From Brumimicrobium ulvae (GTDB lineage Bacteria > Bacteroidota > Bacteroidia > Flavobacteriales_D > Crocinitomicaceae), in contig NZ_CANNGT010000002.1 of assembly GCF_947504225.1 (NCBI RefSeq), positions 62,001 through 126,000 of the forward strand: a DNA stretch of 64,000 nt, given 5' to 3'. The translations under genes and the position numbers were made by a program. The notes under the pieces are model-generated. The model had not been told where the DNA came from. It was given only the letters and a program-made list of their open reading frames with translations, and did no database searches. Of this stretch, positions 37,864 through 45,985 are shown one piece after another (the stretch's first letter is position 1; the number at the start of each line of letters is the position of its first letter).

Positions 37864-39051
37864 GTGAATACAGGCTATCAAGAAGAGGAGAAAAAGACAA
37901 AAGGAATTGCCATTTTAGGTTGTACAGGATCTATTGGTACACAGGCTTTAGAAGTTATTGAAGCTTATCCTGATTTGTTCGATTTGGAGGTAATCACAGC
38001 GAATAACAATGCTGATTTATTAATTGAACAGGCCCTAAAATTTCAACCCAACACTGTTGTAATTGTAAACAAAGATCACCTATTGAAGGTAAAGGATGCG
38101 CTTGAAGATCATGACATTCACGTATACGGAGGTAAAGAATCCTTATGTCAAGTGGTTGAATTTGGTGATGTTGATATTGTACTGACTGCCCTTATGGGAT
38201 ATGCAGGACTAAAACCGACCATGCATGCCATAGAAGCAAAGAAAACAATTGCTTTGGCCAATAAAGAAACCTTGGTTGTTGCTGGGGAAATGATCACCAA
38301 AATGGCCAGAGAAAATGGAGTTAATATTTATCCTGTAGATTCTGAGCACTCAGCCATTTTTCAGTGTTTAACAGGTGAATTCCACAACAAAATTGAAAAG
38401 ATATACCTTACAGCCTCAGGAGGGCCTTTTAGAGGTTGGACAACTGAGCAACTGAAAGAAGTTAGCCCAGAACAAGCTTTAAAACATCCGAACTGGGAAA
38501 TGGGCGCTAAAATCACTATTGATTCTGCCACATTAATGAACAAAGGTTTGGAAGTGATCGAAGCGAAATGGCTTTTTGCTTTGAAACCTGAACAAATTGA
38601 TGTGATTGTACATCCGCAATCAATCATTCATTCTGTGGTTCAATTTGAGGATGGAAGTATGAAAGCTCAGATGGGTTTACCAGATATGAAGTTGCCTATT
38701 CAATATGCATTGACGTATCCAGAACGTTTAAAAACAGATTATCCAAGATTTAATTTCATGGATTACCCCAATTTAACTTTCGAACAACCGAACAGAGAGG
38801 TTTTTAAAAACCTAAACCTTGCCTATAAAGCGATGGAAATGGAAGGAACTGCAGCTTGTGCTTTAAATGCGGCAAATGAAATTACCGTTCAAGCTTTCTT
38901 AGAAAAGAAAATTGGTTTCTTAGATATTGCAAGCATCAATGAGAAAACAATGATGGCGATAGAGAATATTCTGAAACCAAAATATGAAGATTATGTAAAG
39001 GTTGATGGTGAAGCTAGGAAAGTCGCATTGGAATTGGTAGGAACTGTTTAA
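37864..39051 (+). CDS. dxr: 1-deoxy-D-xylulose 5-phosphate reductoisomerase
   Basis: A protein of 395 residues, the usual length. It converts DXP to 2-C-methyl-D-erythritol 4-phosphate with NADPH, the committed step of the non-mevalonate isoprenoid pathway in the cytoplasm. The NADPH site GCTGSIGTQALEVIEAYPDL, ALANKETLVVAGE, the metal-binding PVDSEHSAIFQ and the flexible-loop region TASGGPFRGW are all visible. NHPQSIIHS-type (here VHPQSIIHSVVQF) and NLAYKAMEMEGTAACALNAANE follow. The start is GTG at 37864. It is a single-gene unit. Confidence 0.96.
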   Translation: MNTGYQEEEKKTKGIAILGCTGSIGTQALEVIEAYPDLFDLEVITANNNADLLIEQALKFQPNTVVIVNKDHLLKVKDALEDHDIHVYGGKESLCQVVEFGDVDIVLTALMGYAGLKPTMHAIEAKKTIALANKETLVVAGEMITKMARENGVNIYPVDSEHSAIFQCLTGEFHNKIEKIYLTASGGPFRGWTTEQLKEVSPEQALKHPNWEMGAKITIDSATLMNKGLEVIEAKWLFALKPEQIDVIVHPQSIIHSVVQFEDGSMKAQMGLPDMKLPIQYALTYPERLKTDYPRFNFMDYPNLTFEQPNREVFKNLNLAYKAMEMEGTAACALNAANEITVQAFLEKKIGFLDIASINEKTMMAIENILKPKYEDYVKVDGEARKVALELVGTV

Positions 39052-39072
39052 GTAAAAAAACATCATAAAAAA

Positions 39073-39145
39073 TAGGTGTCTCAAGACTGGGAAAATGCGG
39101 CGTTGTTTTCAACATCATGCACTACACTCATTTTTGAGACACCTA
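39073..39145. repeat. Long-loop perfect inverted repeat between dxr and a TonB receptor gene
   Basis: TAGGTGTCTCAA (39073-39084) and TTGAGACACCTA (39134-39145) are perfect complements, 49 bp apart. The loop holds a minor hairpin (GTTG-TTTT-CAAC). The convergent position suggests a transcription end structure or a mobile repeat. The U-rich tail is weak on both sides. Confidence 0.5.
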
Positions 39146-39201
39146 ACATTTCTATAACAAAGCATGACTTTTTAAAGACCTGTTTTTATGATAACCACTG
39201 A

Positions 39202-41682
39202 TTAAAATCTATATCCAATAACTACAGAGAAGTTTCTTGGATTTACTCTATTGATAAATCTTGTTCTATAAGCATCATAGCCCACTGTATTCATGATGTT
39301 GTTCGCGAGTAAACGAACATTAAAGTTTTTAAGTGTTGGATTTGAAATGTGTTTAAAGTCATAGTTAACTTGAGCATTTAATAAAGAATAAGCTTTGTTA
39401 TTCCACGGCTCAAGATTCGGAGTAATTCCGTGGAAAGCAACATTTCCTTGTGTCCAATCGTTATACGGTCTTTCTCCTAAATAGTAGAAACCTGCTCCTA
39501 CTGATAATCCTTTCAAAGCTTCATTGGCAAATGAATAGTTAATGTATGCATTCAAAGTATGAGAAGGGGTATTGTTTGGTGAAGAACCTGGAACAAATGT
39601 TGTGTGCTCTTTAAATTGCGCATCGATGTATGAGTAACCAACAATCAACTCAAGGTTTTCTAAAACACGTCCAACTAATTCAACTTCTACACCTTGTCTT
39701 TCGTCATTCCCTCCTTTGAAATAATAGTTTTGTAATTCGATTACTCCAGTGTTTGGGTTTTCAATTGCTGCTTGAATATTCATTCCTTTATTAGTGATGA
39801 AATAATAAGTAGCGTTAAACCTTAACCTATCGCCAAACCAAGAAGATTTAATTCCTGCTTCATATTGGGATATTGTTTCATTCCCCAGCGGATTTCCATC
39901 CACATCAATCCTATCTGCAGTCCGTGGATTCGTGCTGTTGGTATAAGATCCAAAAACACTTACCTCTTTCCACACATTGACCATTGCCCCAGCAATCGGA
40001 TTAACAAATGTTTCAGTTACATTTGAAGTTGCAAAAGGTGCGTAGCTATTTGAAGTTCCAAAACGTACCCCACCAAATAACCTCACCCTTTCACCAATTT
40101 GCAAAACTTCTTGCGCCGAAACGCCTACTGAACTGGTTGATGTTTCTTGTGTATCTGTTAAAGAAAAGTCTCCAACATCACCTGCTAAGTTATTTCTCAC
40201 ATCTTTAGTAACATCAATTGTATCTACAAGGATAGAGTTGTAAGTTTCTGTTGTTAGGTTTGTTGTACGGTAATCAATACCTGCTTGGAAAGTATGTTTA
40301 AAAATTCCAGTCTCAATCTTATGTCCCACAAGGTCCATTTGAACAACTAAGCTTTTATCATGTCTTGAGTTGTTCTTACCAATTGATCTTTTATACATTG
40401 TGTTTTCAAACATGTTTATTCCTAAACTATCATTCCTATTTATAGCACTGAGAGATGAAACAACAGCATCTGAGCTATAGTTTGACAAATAAACAGCACC
40501 TCTTAAATACAGTTTTGGAGCAATGTCTCTTCTAAATCTTGCCGTATATGTTGTAGTTTTTTGAATTGCGTTGTTGCCTTTAAATCCTAAGAACCTATCC
40601 AATGGCAATTCATAAATATCGTTTTCTGTATTTCCAGCAGACAAGTTTACCGTTCCAGGATCGAAAGCCCTGACATCATCAAGGTAATCCATTTCGAAAA
40701 TAACTTCTGTTTTGCTGTCTGGTCTCCATGCCAAAGATGGATTGATATAGAATTTCTCTTGTCCTAAACCTTTAATATTGTGAAAAGTTCTTACGTTTTC
40801 ATAAGCTCCATTTACTCTAAATGCAACCCTTCCTTCTTTTCCAAGTACATTTTCAACATCAAAAGTAGGTCTGAATTGATTAAATGAACCAATACGCATT
40901 GTTACGTTTCCTCTGTTTTGGAATTTTGGAGATTTCGTAACGACATTAATTATTCCTCCAGGACTTCCTAAATCTGTTGCAGCTCCCATTGTAACGGAGT
41001 TCGCTCCTTTTAATACTTGAATAGACTCTACTCCTGAGAAATCTGTGGAAAACCCACTTCCCCTAAAATCTGTATGAATACGTACACCGTTTTTCAATAC
41101 TGGAATACCTCTAAACCCTCTTGAGGACATACTTTCACGAACACCACCAAAAGTTGCATAAGTATATACTCCAGCAACGTTTCGTGTCGCCTCTGAAATA
41201 CTTAAGTTTCCTTGTTGTTCAATTAGTTTCTCAGATATTATAGAGATACTCTGAATTTGTTCTGTTGGAAGTAATGGCAACCTCGTGATTGCGTCCAGTT
41301 TTTCCGGTGGAGTTTCCTTATTTCCGAAAACTTCTAATTGGTCCAATACCTTTACTGGAAAAGAAAGCGTTTTATTTACTTCTGTACTTTTTTTGTCCAC
41401 CAAAACTTCGAGTTGTTCAGGAACATATTCCTCACTCATGAAATCAATGATGTATTTACCATAAGGTAATTCAGTTAATATAAAATTACCATTGGCATCT
41501 GTAACAGTTTCTTTATTTAAGCTTACTATCGATACATTAGTATTTGCAACAGGCTTAACTTTTACCGAAGTTACTCTTCCATAAACTGCTCCAACTTGAC
41601 TGATGGATACATTTGTTAAACCTATAAACAGTACTGAAATAAATACTGTTATATTCCTTTGAAGATATTTTATAATTTTCAT
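39202..41682 (-). CDS. TonB-dependent siderophore-type receptor
   Basis: 826 residues from the ATG at 41682; a TTG at 41706 is less likely. The signal peptide MKIIKYLQRNITVFISVLFI-GLTNVSISQ leads to a carboxypeptidase-like regulatory domain (~25-115). The plug has NLSISEATRNVAGVYTYATFG, MSSRGFRGIPVLKNGVRI and GVESIQVLKGANSV. The barrel carries YEAGIKSSWFGDRLRFNATYY and ends in VVIGYRF, all landmarks of FhuA/FpvA-type siderophore receptors. It imports ferric siderophores with TonB-ExbBD energy. No siderophore genes are near, so the ligand may come from other cells. No iron-regulator box was identified upstream. Confidence 0.93.
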   Translation of the reverse strand: MKIIKYLQRNITVFISVLFIGLTNVSISQVGAVYGRVTSVKVKPVANTNVSIVSLNKETVTDANGNFILTELPYGKYIIDFMSEEYVPEQLEVLVDKKSTEVNKTLSFPVKVLDQLEVFGNKETPPEKLDAITRLPLLPTEQIQSISIISEKLIEQQGNLSISEATRNVAGVYTYATFGGVRESMSSRGFRGIPVLKNGVRIHTDFRGSGFSTDFSGVESIQVLKGANSVTMGAATDLGSPGGIINVVTKSPKFQNRGNVTMRIGSFNQFRPTFDVENVLGKEGRVAFRVNGAYENVRTFHNIKGLGQEKFYINPSLAWRPDSKTEVIFEMDYLDDVRAFDPGTVNLSAGNTENDIYELPLDRFLGFKGNNAIQKTTTYTARFRRDIAPKLYLRGAVYLSNYSSDAVVSSLSAINRNDSLGINMFENTMYKRSIGKNNSRHDKSLVVQMDLVGHKIETGIFKHTFQAGIDYRTTNLTTETYNSILVDTIDVTKDVRNNLAGDVGDFSLTDTQETSTSSVGVSAQEVLQIGERVRLFGGVRFGTSNSYAPFATSNVTETFVNPIAGAMVNVWKEVSVFGSYTNSTNPRTADRIDVDGNPLGNETISQYEAGIKSSWFGDRLRFNATYYFITNKGMNIQAAIENPNTGVIELQNYYFKGGNDERQGVEVELVGRVLENLELIVGYSYIDAQFKEHTTFVPGSSPNNTPSHTLNAYINYSFANEALKGLSVGAGFYYLGERPYNDWTQGNVAFHGITPNLEPWNNKAYSLLNAQVNYDFKHISNPTLKNFNVRLLANNIMNTVGYDAYRTRFINRVNPRNFSVVIGYRF

Positions 41683-41950
41683 AACCCTATCCTTATTTAG
41701 ACTCAATTAAAATAACGAATGTTTTCGGGTACAAACTTATGACTTTTGAAATGAATTCAACATCCCCTTTTTAGGGTATTTTATAAGAAATTAACGTTTA
41801 AATAAGAGGTGAAAGAACTTTGAGTTTTTTCTGTTTTAGATGTAAAAAACGAATCAGTCTCAAAAGTTGGGGAGGGATTGGTTCCTTTCTCAATTGATTT
41901 TATAAGAATCTAATAAAACAAATGTATGAAAAAGTGTATTTATTCTATTA

Positions 41951-41995
41951 GCTCCAGAGGAACGACATGTATTAACCAAGGACTGAGTCCTTGGT
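41951..41995. repeat. Palindromic intergenic repeat
   Basis: The perfect stem ACCAAGGACT/AGTCCTTGGT (41975-41984, 41986-41995) is separated by a single G. It is preceded by GCTCCAGAGGAACGACATGT. I recall closely similar blocks from intergenic spaces of other Bacteroidota, so this is probably a dispersed repeat and not a gene part. Confidence 0.5.
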
Positions 41996-42132
41996 GTAAA
42001 CCCAACGCGTGAAAAGCAATCTCATAAATAATATGAATTGTAACTTGAATGCCTAATCCCCAACAATTAGTCTTGATCCGTCTTAATCCTAAAAAACTCC
42101 GATTTGAAAGATAATGAGATATATATGAATAC

Positions 42133-42166
42133 AAAACGCCGAGTTTTGTGCGAAACTCGGCGTTTT
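42133..42166. terminator. Hairpin terminator of copy A
   Basis: A 14-bp perfect stem with a six-base loop. T-rich tracts lie on both sides, so it can act in either direction. Confidence 0.7.
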
Positions 42167-42219
42167 TTTGTAATACTAGGTTAAATAAAGTAGTAAAGCG
42201 TTTTATAATTAATGCATTA
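42133..42219 (-). ncRNA. Putative small RNA, copy A
   Basis: The unit reads on the minus strand. The promoter element TATATTTG lies at 42220-42227. The palindrome TAATGCATTA (42210-42219) abuts it at the presumed start, and about 85 bases later comes a perfect 14-bp hairpin AAAACGCCGAGTTT/AAACTCGGCGTTTT with loop CGCACA (42133-42166), followed by TTTTG. It carries no credible reading frame. A second copy with the same order and spacing lies 280 bp away. Transcription itself is inferred. Confidence 0.5.
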
Positions 42220-42259
42220 CAAATATAAAACAGTTTAACCCTTTAAAATAGAGGGCTAC
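42220..42259 (-). promoter_or_regulatory. Promoter and operator of putative small RNA, copy A
   Basis: The -7 element TATATTTG (42220-42227) is followed upstream, after 7 bp, by the imperfect palindrome TTAACCC-N11-GGGCTA (42235-42258). The palindrome covers the position of the -33 element, as expected for an activator site. The same arrangement is found in copy B. Confidence 0.5.
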
Positions 42260-42401
42260 CCCCTCAAAATTAAGCGCATAGCAGGGATTTATCTTTTTTA
42301 CAACGACTTTTATCCTTCATCTGAATATTTCCGGGAATTTTAATGTCCTATCTTCGATGACCAAATGAATTTTTTTTTGGTCCAAACATAAAGCAGTATA
42401 A

Positions 42402-42439
42402 AAACAAAATCGCCGAGCTTTGTGCGAAACTCGGCGATT
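42402..42439 (-). terminator. Hairpin terminator of copy B
   Basis: A 13-pair stem (one G-U) with loop CGCACA and a U-rich tail on the minus strand at 42399-42407. Confidence 0.65.
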
Positions 42440-42498
42440 ACTTGTAGTACTAAGTTAAATTAAGTAGTGTAGTGTTGTACTATACAATTAATGCATTA
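42408..42498 (-). ncRNA. Putative small RNA, copy B
   Basis: This has the same layout as copy A: TAATGCATTA (42489-42498) next to the promoter element, a conserved segment CTACTTAATTTAACTTAGTA (CTACTTTATTTAACCTAGTA in copy A), then hairpin AATCGCCGAGTTT/AAGCTCGGCGATT with loop CGCACA and a TTTTGTTTTT tail. The one base difference in the stem gives a G-U pair in a minus-strand RNA but a C-A mismatch in a plus-strand RNA, which supports minus-strand transcription. It starts close after the DUF3817 gene. Confidence 0.5.
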
Positions 42499-42538
42499 CA
42501 AACTTACTCTAGATTACCCCACTAAAATAGGGGGGTAA
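42499..42538 (-). promoter_or_regulatory. Promoter and operator of putative small RNA, copy B
   Basis: The -7 element TAAGTTTG (42499-42506) and, again 7 bp upstream, the perfect palindrome TTACCCC-N11-GGGGTAA (42514-42538). It lies 9 bp beyond the stop codon of the DUF3817 gene. Confidence 0.55.
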
Positions 42539-42547
42539 CCCCTCAAT

Positions 42548-42859
42548 TTATGCTGTTACCTCTTTTTCTTGTTCTTTTTTGAAGATTTTTGCGTCTGCAA
42601 CGAAGGTTCCGAAAGGAATAAGTGAAGCGAGATAAGCATAGAAGTTAATCTTAAGGTTCCATTTTTTATCTTGATTCACAAGAAATACCATAATACAGTA
42701 TGCAATAAATAGAAATCCATGCGCCATTCCAACAATTTTATTTGGCATAGGCATTTCGTAATAATACTTTAATGGCATTGTTAAACCGAGCGCTAGGTAG
42801 GATATTCCTTCTATTAGCGCCAGAAGTCTGAGTACTCCTAAATTACTTGAAAAGTTCAT
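42548..42859 (-). CDS. DUF3817 family small membrane protein
   Basis: About 103 residues with three membrane helices. The family pattern LRLLALIEGISYLALG, MPLKYYYEMPMP and GMAHGFLF is clear. I prefer the ATG at 42859 (MNFSSNLG), because the upstream ATG at 42883 overlaps a TAACTTTG promoter-like element (42871-42878). The longer form (MRNFAQKN) remains possible. The function of DUF3817 proteins is unknown. It lies between the two-component genes and the small-RNA-like copies. Confidence 0.85.
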   Translation of the reverse strand: MNFSSNLGVLRLLALIEGISYLALGLTMPLKYYYEMPMPNKIVGMAHGFLFIAYCIMVFLVNQDKKWNLKINFYAYLASLIPFGTFVADAKIFKKEQEKEVTA

Positions 42860-42928
42860 GTTTTTTTGGGCAAAGTTACGCATTTTTGGTCAGGGCATTC
42901 TCTTAAAACACAAAAACTGCACTCATCA

Positions 42929-43582
42929 TTACTTCTCCAGTTCGTCAATAATATTTTTATTTTCTATAGCCCAAACAATTAATCGTTTTTTACTTGTATC
43001 AATATCCAGTTTTTTACAGATACGTGATCTATAATTTTCAACAGATTTTGAAGAGATGAACAGTAATTCTGCAATTTCTTTAGAAGAATATTTTTGAGAA
43101 ACCAAGGCTAAGGTTTTAAATTCTGCTTCTGTTAACTCTTGTAACTTGCTCATTACTTCATTGTAGTGCTTCAACTCCTGTTGTACTTTTGGCGACTTAC
43201 GCATAGACTTAGCAATATAAGACTCTCCACGTTTTAAACTTTCAATGCACTCAACAAGTTCATCGGAGGTATTGTCTTTTACTAAATATGCATTTGCTCC
43301 ACTGTCTAATGCTTTTTTCAACATTTCTCCATCATTATACATGGTTAGTATAATCAATTTTGAAGAGCTAATTTCGCTTACGGACTCGCATACCTCAAGG
43401 CCGTTTTTGCCGGGCATATCAATGTCCAATAAACTGAAATCGGGAGCTTTTTCTAAAATGGCCTTTTCAGCATCAATTCCATTGTTAAAATCCAATATTT
43501 CCGCATTGGGATAAGCATTTTGGAGAAGTGCTTTAAGTCCACTTCTGAAAATCGGATGATCGTCTGCAATAATAAAAAGCAT
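42929..43582 (-). CDS. NarL/LuxR-type response regulator
   Basis: A protein of 217 residues. The receiver domain (residues 1-~120) has the acidic pair ADDHP near residue 7, the probable phospho-acceptor Asp53 in LLDIDMPG, and the Lys of VKDNT. A LuxR-type helix-turn-helix follows (LTEAEFKTLALVSQKYSSKE, IAELLFISSKSVENYRSRI). It is a DNA-binding regulator activated by the kinase encoded 3 bp upstream. Its target genes are unknown; the palindromes at 42235 and 42514 are candidates by proximity only. Confidence 0.92.
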   Translation of the reverse strand: MLFIIADDHPIFRSGLKALLQNAYPNAEILDFNNGIDAEKAILEKAPDFSLLDIDMPGKNGLEVCESVSEISSSKLIILTMYNDGEMLKKALDSGANAYLVKDNTSDELVECIESLKRGESYIAKSMRKSPKVQQELKHYNEVMSKLQELTEAEFKTLALVSQKYSSKEIAELLFISSKSVENYRSRICKKLDIDTSKKRLIVWAIENKNIIDELEK

Positions 43583-43585
43583 ATC

Positions 43586-45565
43586 TTATTTTTTTGGGAA
43601 CTTAATAATCATTTTAACACCTTTTCCAGGCTCTGAAAACAAGGAGAATTTACCTCCTATCTTATTGCTTCGTTCTTTCATTGCTGAAATTCCAAAACCT
43701 AACTCAAGAGAAGAATCAAAGCCCTTTCCATTGTCTCTATAAATATAAACAAAAGAGTTACCAACAGTTTTAAGCGTAACCTTTATGGATTTTGCTTCTG
43801 CATGTTTAATGGTATTATTGATACTTTCTTGAGTAATTCTATACAATTGATTTTGTATATGCAAATCCAATTTATCAATTTCATCAAACAATTTATAACT
43901 GGTGATCAACTGCGTACTTTTCTCAATTTTATCAAGCAATGAAATAATACTTCTTTTAAGGCCTATCTTCTCCAAAAAGGAAGGGTGCAATTCATGAGAA
44001 AGGACACGAACTTGTTGAATTAATTCTCCTAATGACTCTTCCATGTCTTCAACACTGTCTAACTGACCTTTGTTGTAGAGGTTAATTTTTGATTTAGCAA
44101 CAGATAAAGACTGTCCTATGTCATCATGAAGGTCTTTAGAAATTCTTGATCTTTCATCATCTATTCGACTAATTAATTGTTGGCTAAACAAGGCTTGTTG
44201 CTTTCTTCTGGATTGTATATAACGCAAATAAAAGAAGACAACACCGATTAACAAGATGATCACACTAAAGAAAACTACGTTAAAAACACGTGATTGATAA
44301 AGCTTATTGTCTTTTTCTAGAATAGATATACGAGCTCTTTCGTGTTCTAGTTCAGCTTCTTTCTTTTCTGTATCATAAATCACTTGAAGCTCAGCAAATT
44401 GTTTTTGGTTCTTGACCTCTTCTGTGCTGTCCTTCGTTTCTGAATACATCATGTAGGTTTCTAATGCTTCTTCAAACAATTCCATCTTTCGATAAATCTT
44501 AGATTTCAATTTATATGACTCCAATACATCATCCAAGTTTTCGTTGAGTTTAGAATAATAAATGGCAGAATCGATAAGTGTTAAAGCTTGATCGAAATCC
44601 TCTTTTGTAAGGTATGAATCGACTTTAATAATAAAAGGTTTAGCGATATGCTGAAGGTAATTTTGCTGAATAAACAAATGATAAGAAGAGTCAGCATGCA
44701 AAAAAGCCAGATTCGGTTCATTCGACTTTTGATAGGCCGCACTAAGGTTTAAATGAGTAATTGCTTTGGTATAAGGAAAACCTAGTTCATTCGCCTTATC
44801 TAAAGATTTCCTAAAATAAATGATAGACTCTTCTAACATGTCGAGCCGATCATAAACGAGACCAATATTGGTATTTAAATAAAATTTAAGGCGGTAATTT
44901 TCTAGATTTTCAGCCAACTCAATTCCCAACTGAAAATCTTGTAATGCTTTGTCATATTGTTTATTACTAAATTTAATCAGCCCAATATTACTCAACAGCA
45001 TTGCTTTCAGGAATGTATCATCTGCAGCGACAGCAATCTCGTATGCATCTAAGTAATATTTTAAAGCTTGATTAGGTTTGTTGGTTAACTCACTACACGT
45101 AGCTAATCCATTCAAACTTATTACCATGCTGTTGGTATCTCCTCTTTCTTTAACTTTTTCAAAATAGTTTTTGAATTTTCTTGACGCTTCATTTGCTCTT
45201 GTTTCTACATTTAAGAAATTTCGTCGAATTTTAGTTGCATATATAAGAGTAGAATCATGCACTTCGCTCGCATAAACAATACTGGTGTCGTAATAAGCGA
45301 AAGACAAATCTATTTTACCCAGTAAATAATTATAATTGCCATAATACTGATACACTTTTGCAACCTTGGATAAGTCATTGTTCTCTTTCGCAATTTGTAT
45401 AGCTCTTCTACCGCGTTCATAAACTTTAGTAGAATCATAATAGGTACTGTTTTCGATTTCTAGTAAAAGACGTTCATATTCCGATTCGTTTTGACTCAAG
45501 AGAGTAAAACTGGATGCACATATTAAGAAGAGTACTAAACGAAATGGTTTCATATACTTAAACAT
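43586..45565 (-). CDS. TPR-containing sensor histidine kinase (HisKA_3 type)
   Basis: I take the start at the ATG at 45565 (MFKYMKPFRL); the ATG at 45553 is equally possible, and a TTG at 45592 is less likely. The signal peptide ends near LLSQ. An extracytoplasmic region holds several tetratricopeptide repeats (such as ALKYYLDAYEIAVAADDTFL and GLIKFSNKQYDKALQDFQLG). A coiled segment and one membrane helix (VFNVVFFSVIILLIGVVFFY) follow. The kinase core has the phospho-accepting His in SRISKDLHDDIGQSL and ATPase boxes NTIKHAEA, DNGKGF and GFGISAMKER. This is the common Bacteroidota NarX-like kinase paired with a LuxR-type regulator. The signal is unknown. Confidence 0.92.
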   Translation of the reverse strand: MFKYMKPFRLVLFLICASSFTLLSQNESEYERLLLEIENSTYYDSTKVYERGRRAIQIAKENNDLSKVAKVYQYYGNYNYLLGKIDLSFAYYDTSIVYASEVHDSTLIYATKIRRNFLNVETRANEASRKFKNYFEKVKERGDTNSMVISLNGLATCSELTNKPNQALKYYLDAYEIAVAADDTFLKAMLLSNIGLIKFSNKQYDKALQDFQLGIELAENLENYRLKFYLNTNIGLVYDRLDMLEESIIYFRKSLDKANELGFPYTKAITHLNLSAAYQKSNEPNLAFLHADSSYHLFIQQNYLQHIAKPFIIKVDSYLTKEDFDQALTLIDSAIYYSKLNENLDDVLESYKLKSKIYRKMELFEEALETYMMYSETKDSTEEVKNQKQFAELQVIYDTEKKEAELEHERARISILEKDNKLYQSRVFNVVFFSVIILLIGVVFFYLRYIQSRRKQQALFSQQLISRIDDERSRISKDLHDDIGQSLSVAKSKINLYNKGQLDSVEDMEESLGELIQQVRVLSHELHPSFLEKIGLKRSIISLLDKIEKSTQLITSYKLFDEIDKLDLHIQNQLYRITQESINNTIKHAEAKSIKVTLKTVGNSFVYIYRDNGKGFDSSLELGFGISAMKERSNKIGGKFSLFSEPGKGVKMIIKFPKK

Positions 45566-45764
45566 ACTTAATATTTTTTGAAATAGAGTCAAAAAATACG
45601 TGTTTACATTGTTAAATCTAAAATTAATTAAAAGGGTTTAAAACAATATTTCCTATTTGTTAAGGAGATTTAAAGTTATTGACAAATTCACACATTTAAC
45701 AATTTAAACTTGCTTTATAAGATGGTTAATTGCTATATTGTGGTGAACCAAATAGAATAATGTT

Positions 45765-45953
45765 ATGATTGAGTTAAGTAAAAACATTTTGACAAAGGTT
45801 AGTTTTGACCGTCAACTGTTTCAAAAAGAACTTGAGAAATCTGTTCAATGGATTAGTAAGTCAGAAGACCTACAGTCCTTTAAAGAGTGGTGTATGATTG
45901 AATTTGGGCACCTTTACCCTACGGTATTAAAAAAAGTATTCTACAAAAAATAA
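45765..45953 (+). CDS. Small conserved protein of unknown function
   Basis: A protein of 62 residues without a signal peptide, rich in charged and aromatic residues (LFQKELEKSVQWISKSEDLQ, FKEWCMIEFGHLYP). I recall similar short proteins with an FKEWC...LYP pattern in Flavobacteriales. It has its own terminator 4 bp after the stop codon, which supports it being a real gene. The function is unknown. Confidence 0.75.
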   Translation: MIELSKNILTKVSFDRQLFQKELEKSVQWISKSEDLQSFKEWCMIEFGHLYPTVLKKVFYKK

Positions 45954-45957
45954 CCCC

Positions 45958-45984
45958 GAGGAGCCAATTGGCTCCTCTTTTTTT
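45958..45984. terminator. Bidirectional terminator between the small gene and ruvB
   Basis: The perfect 8-bp stem GAGGAGCC/GGCTCCTC with loop AATT (45958-45977) is followed by seven T on the plus strand. The tail abuts the ruvB stop codon, so it can serve both convergent genes. Confidence 0.85.
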
Positions 45985-45985
45985 A

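Larger units (their letters stand above)
41683..42547. other. Long intergenic region (865 bp) with repeats and two small-RNA-like units
   Basis: This is the longest gene-free stretch of the window. It contains AT-rich DNA (41683-41940), a palindromic repeat (41951-41995), and two related promoter-plus-hairpin units (42133-42259 and 42406-42538). A 64-codon frame covering 41940-42134 is mostly the repeat and is not supported as a gene. Confidence 0.7.

Noticed and set aside
41940-42134. A 64-codon minus-strand frame beginning MYSYISHY
   Set aside because: It runs across the palindromic repeat and abuts the copy A hairpin; the translation looks like read-through of repeat sequence and has no supporting signals.
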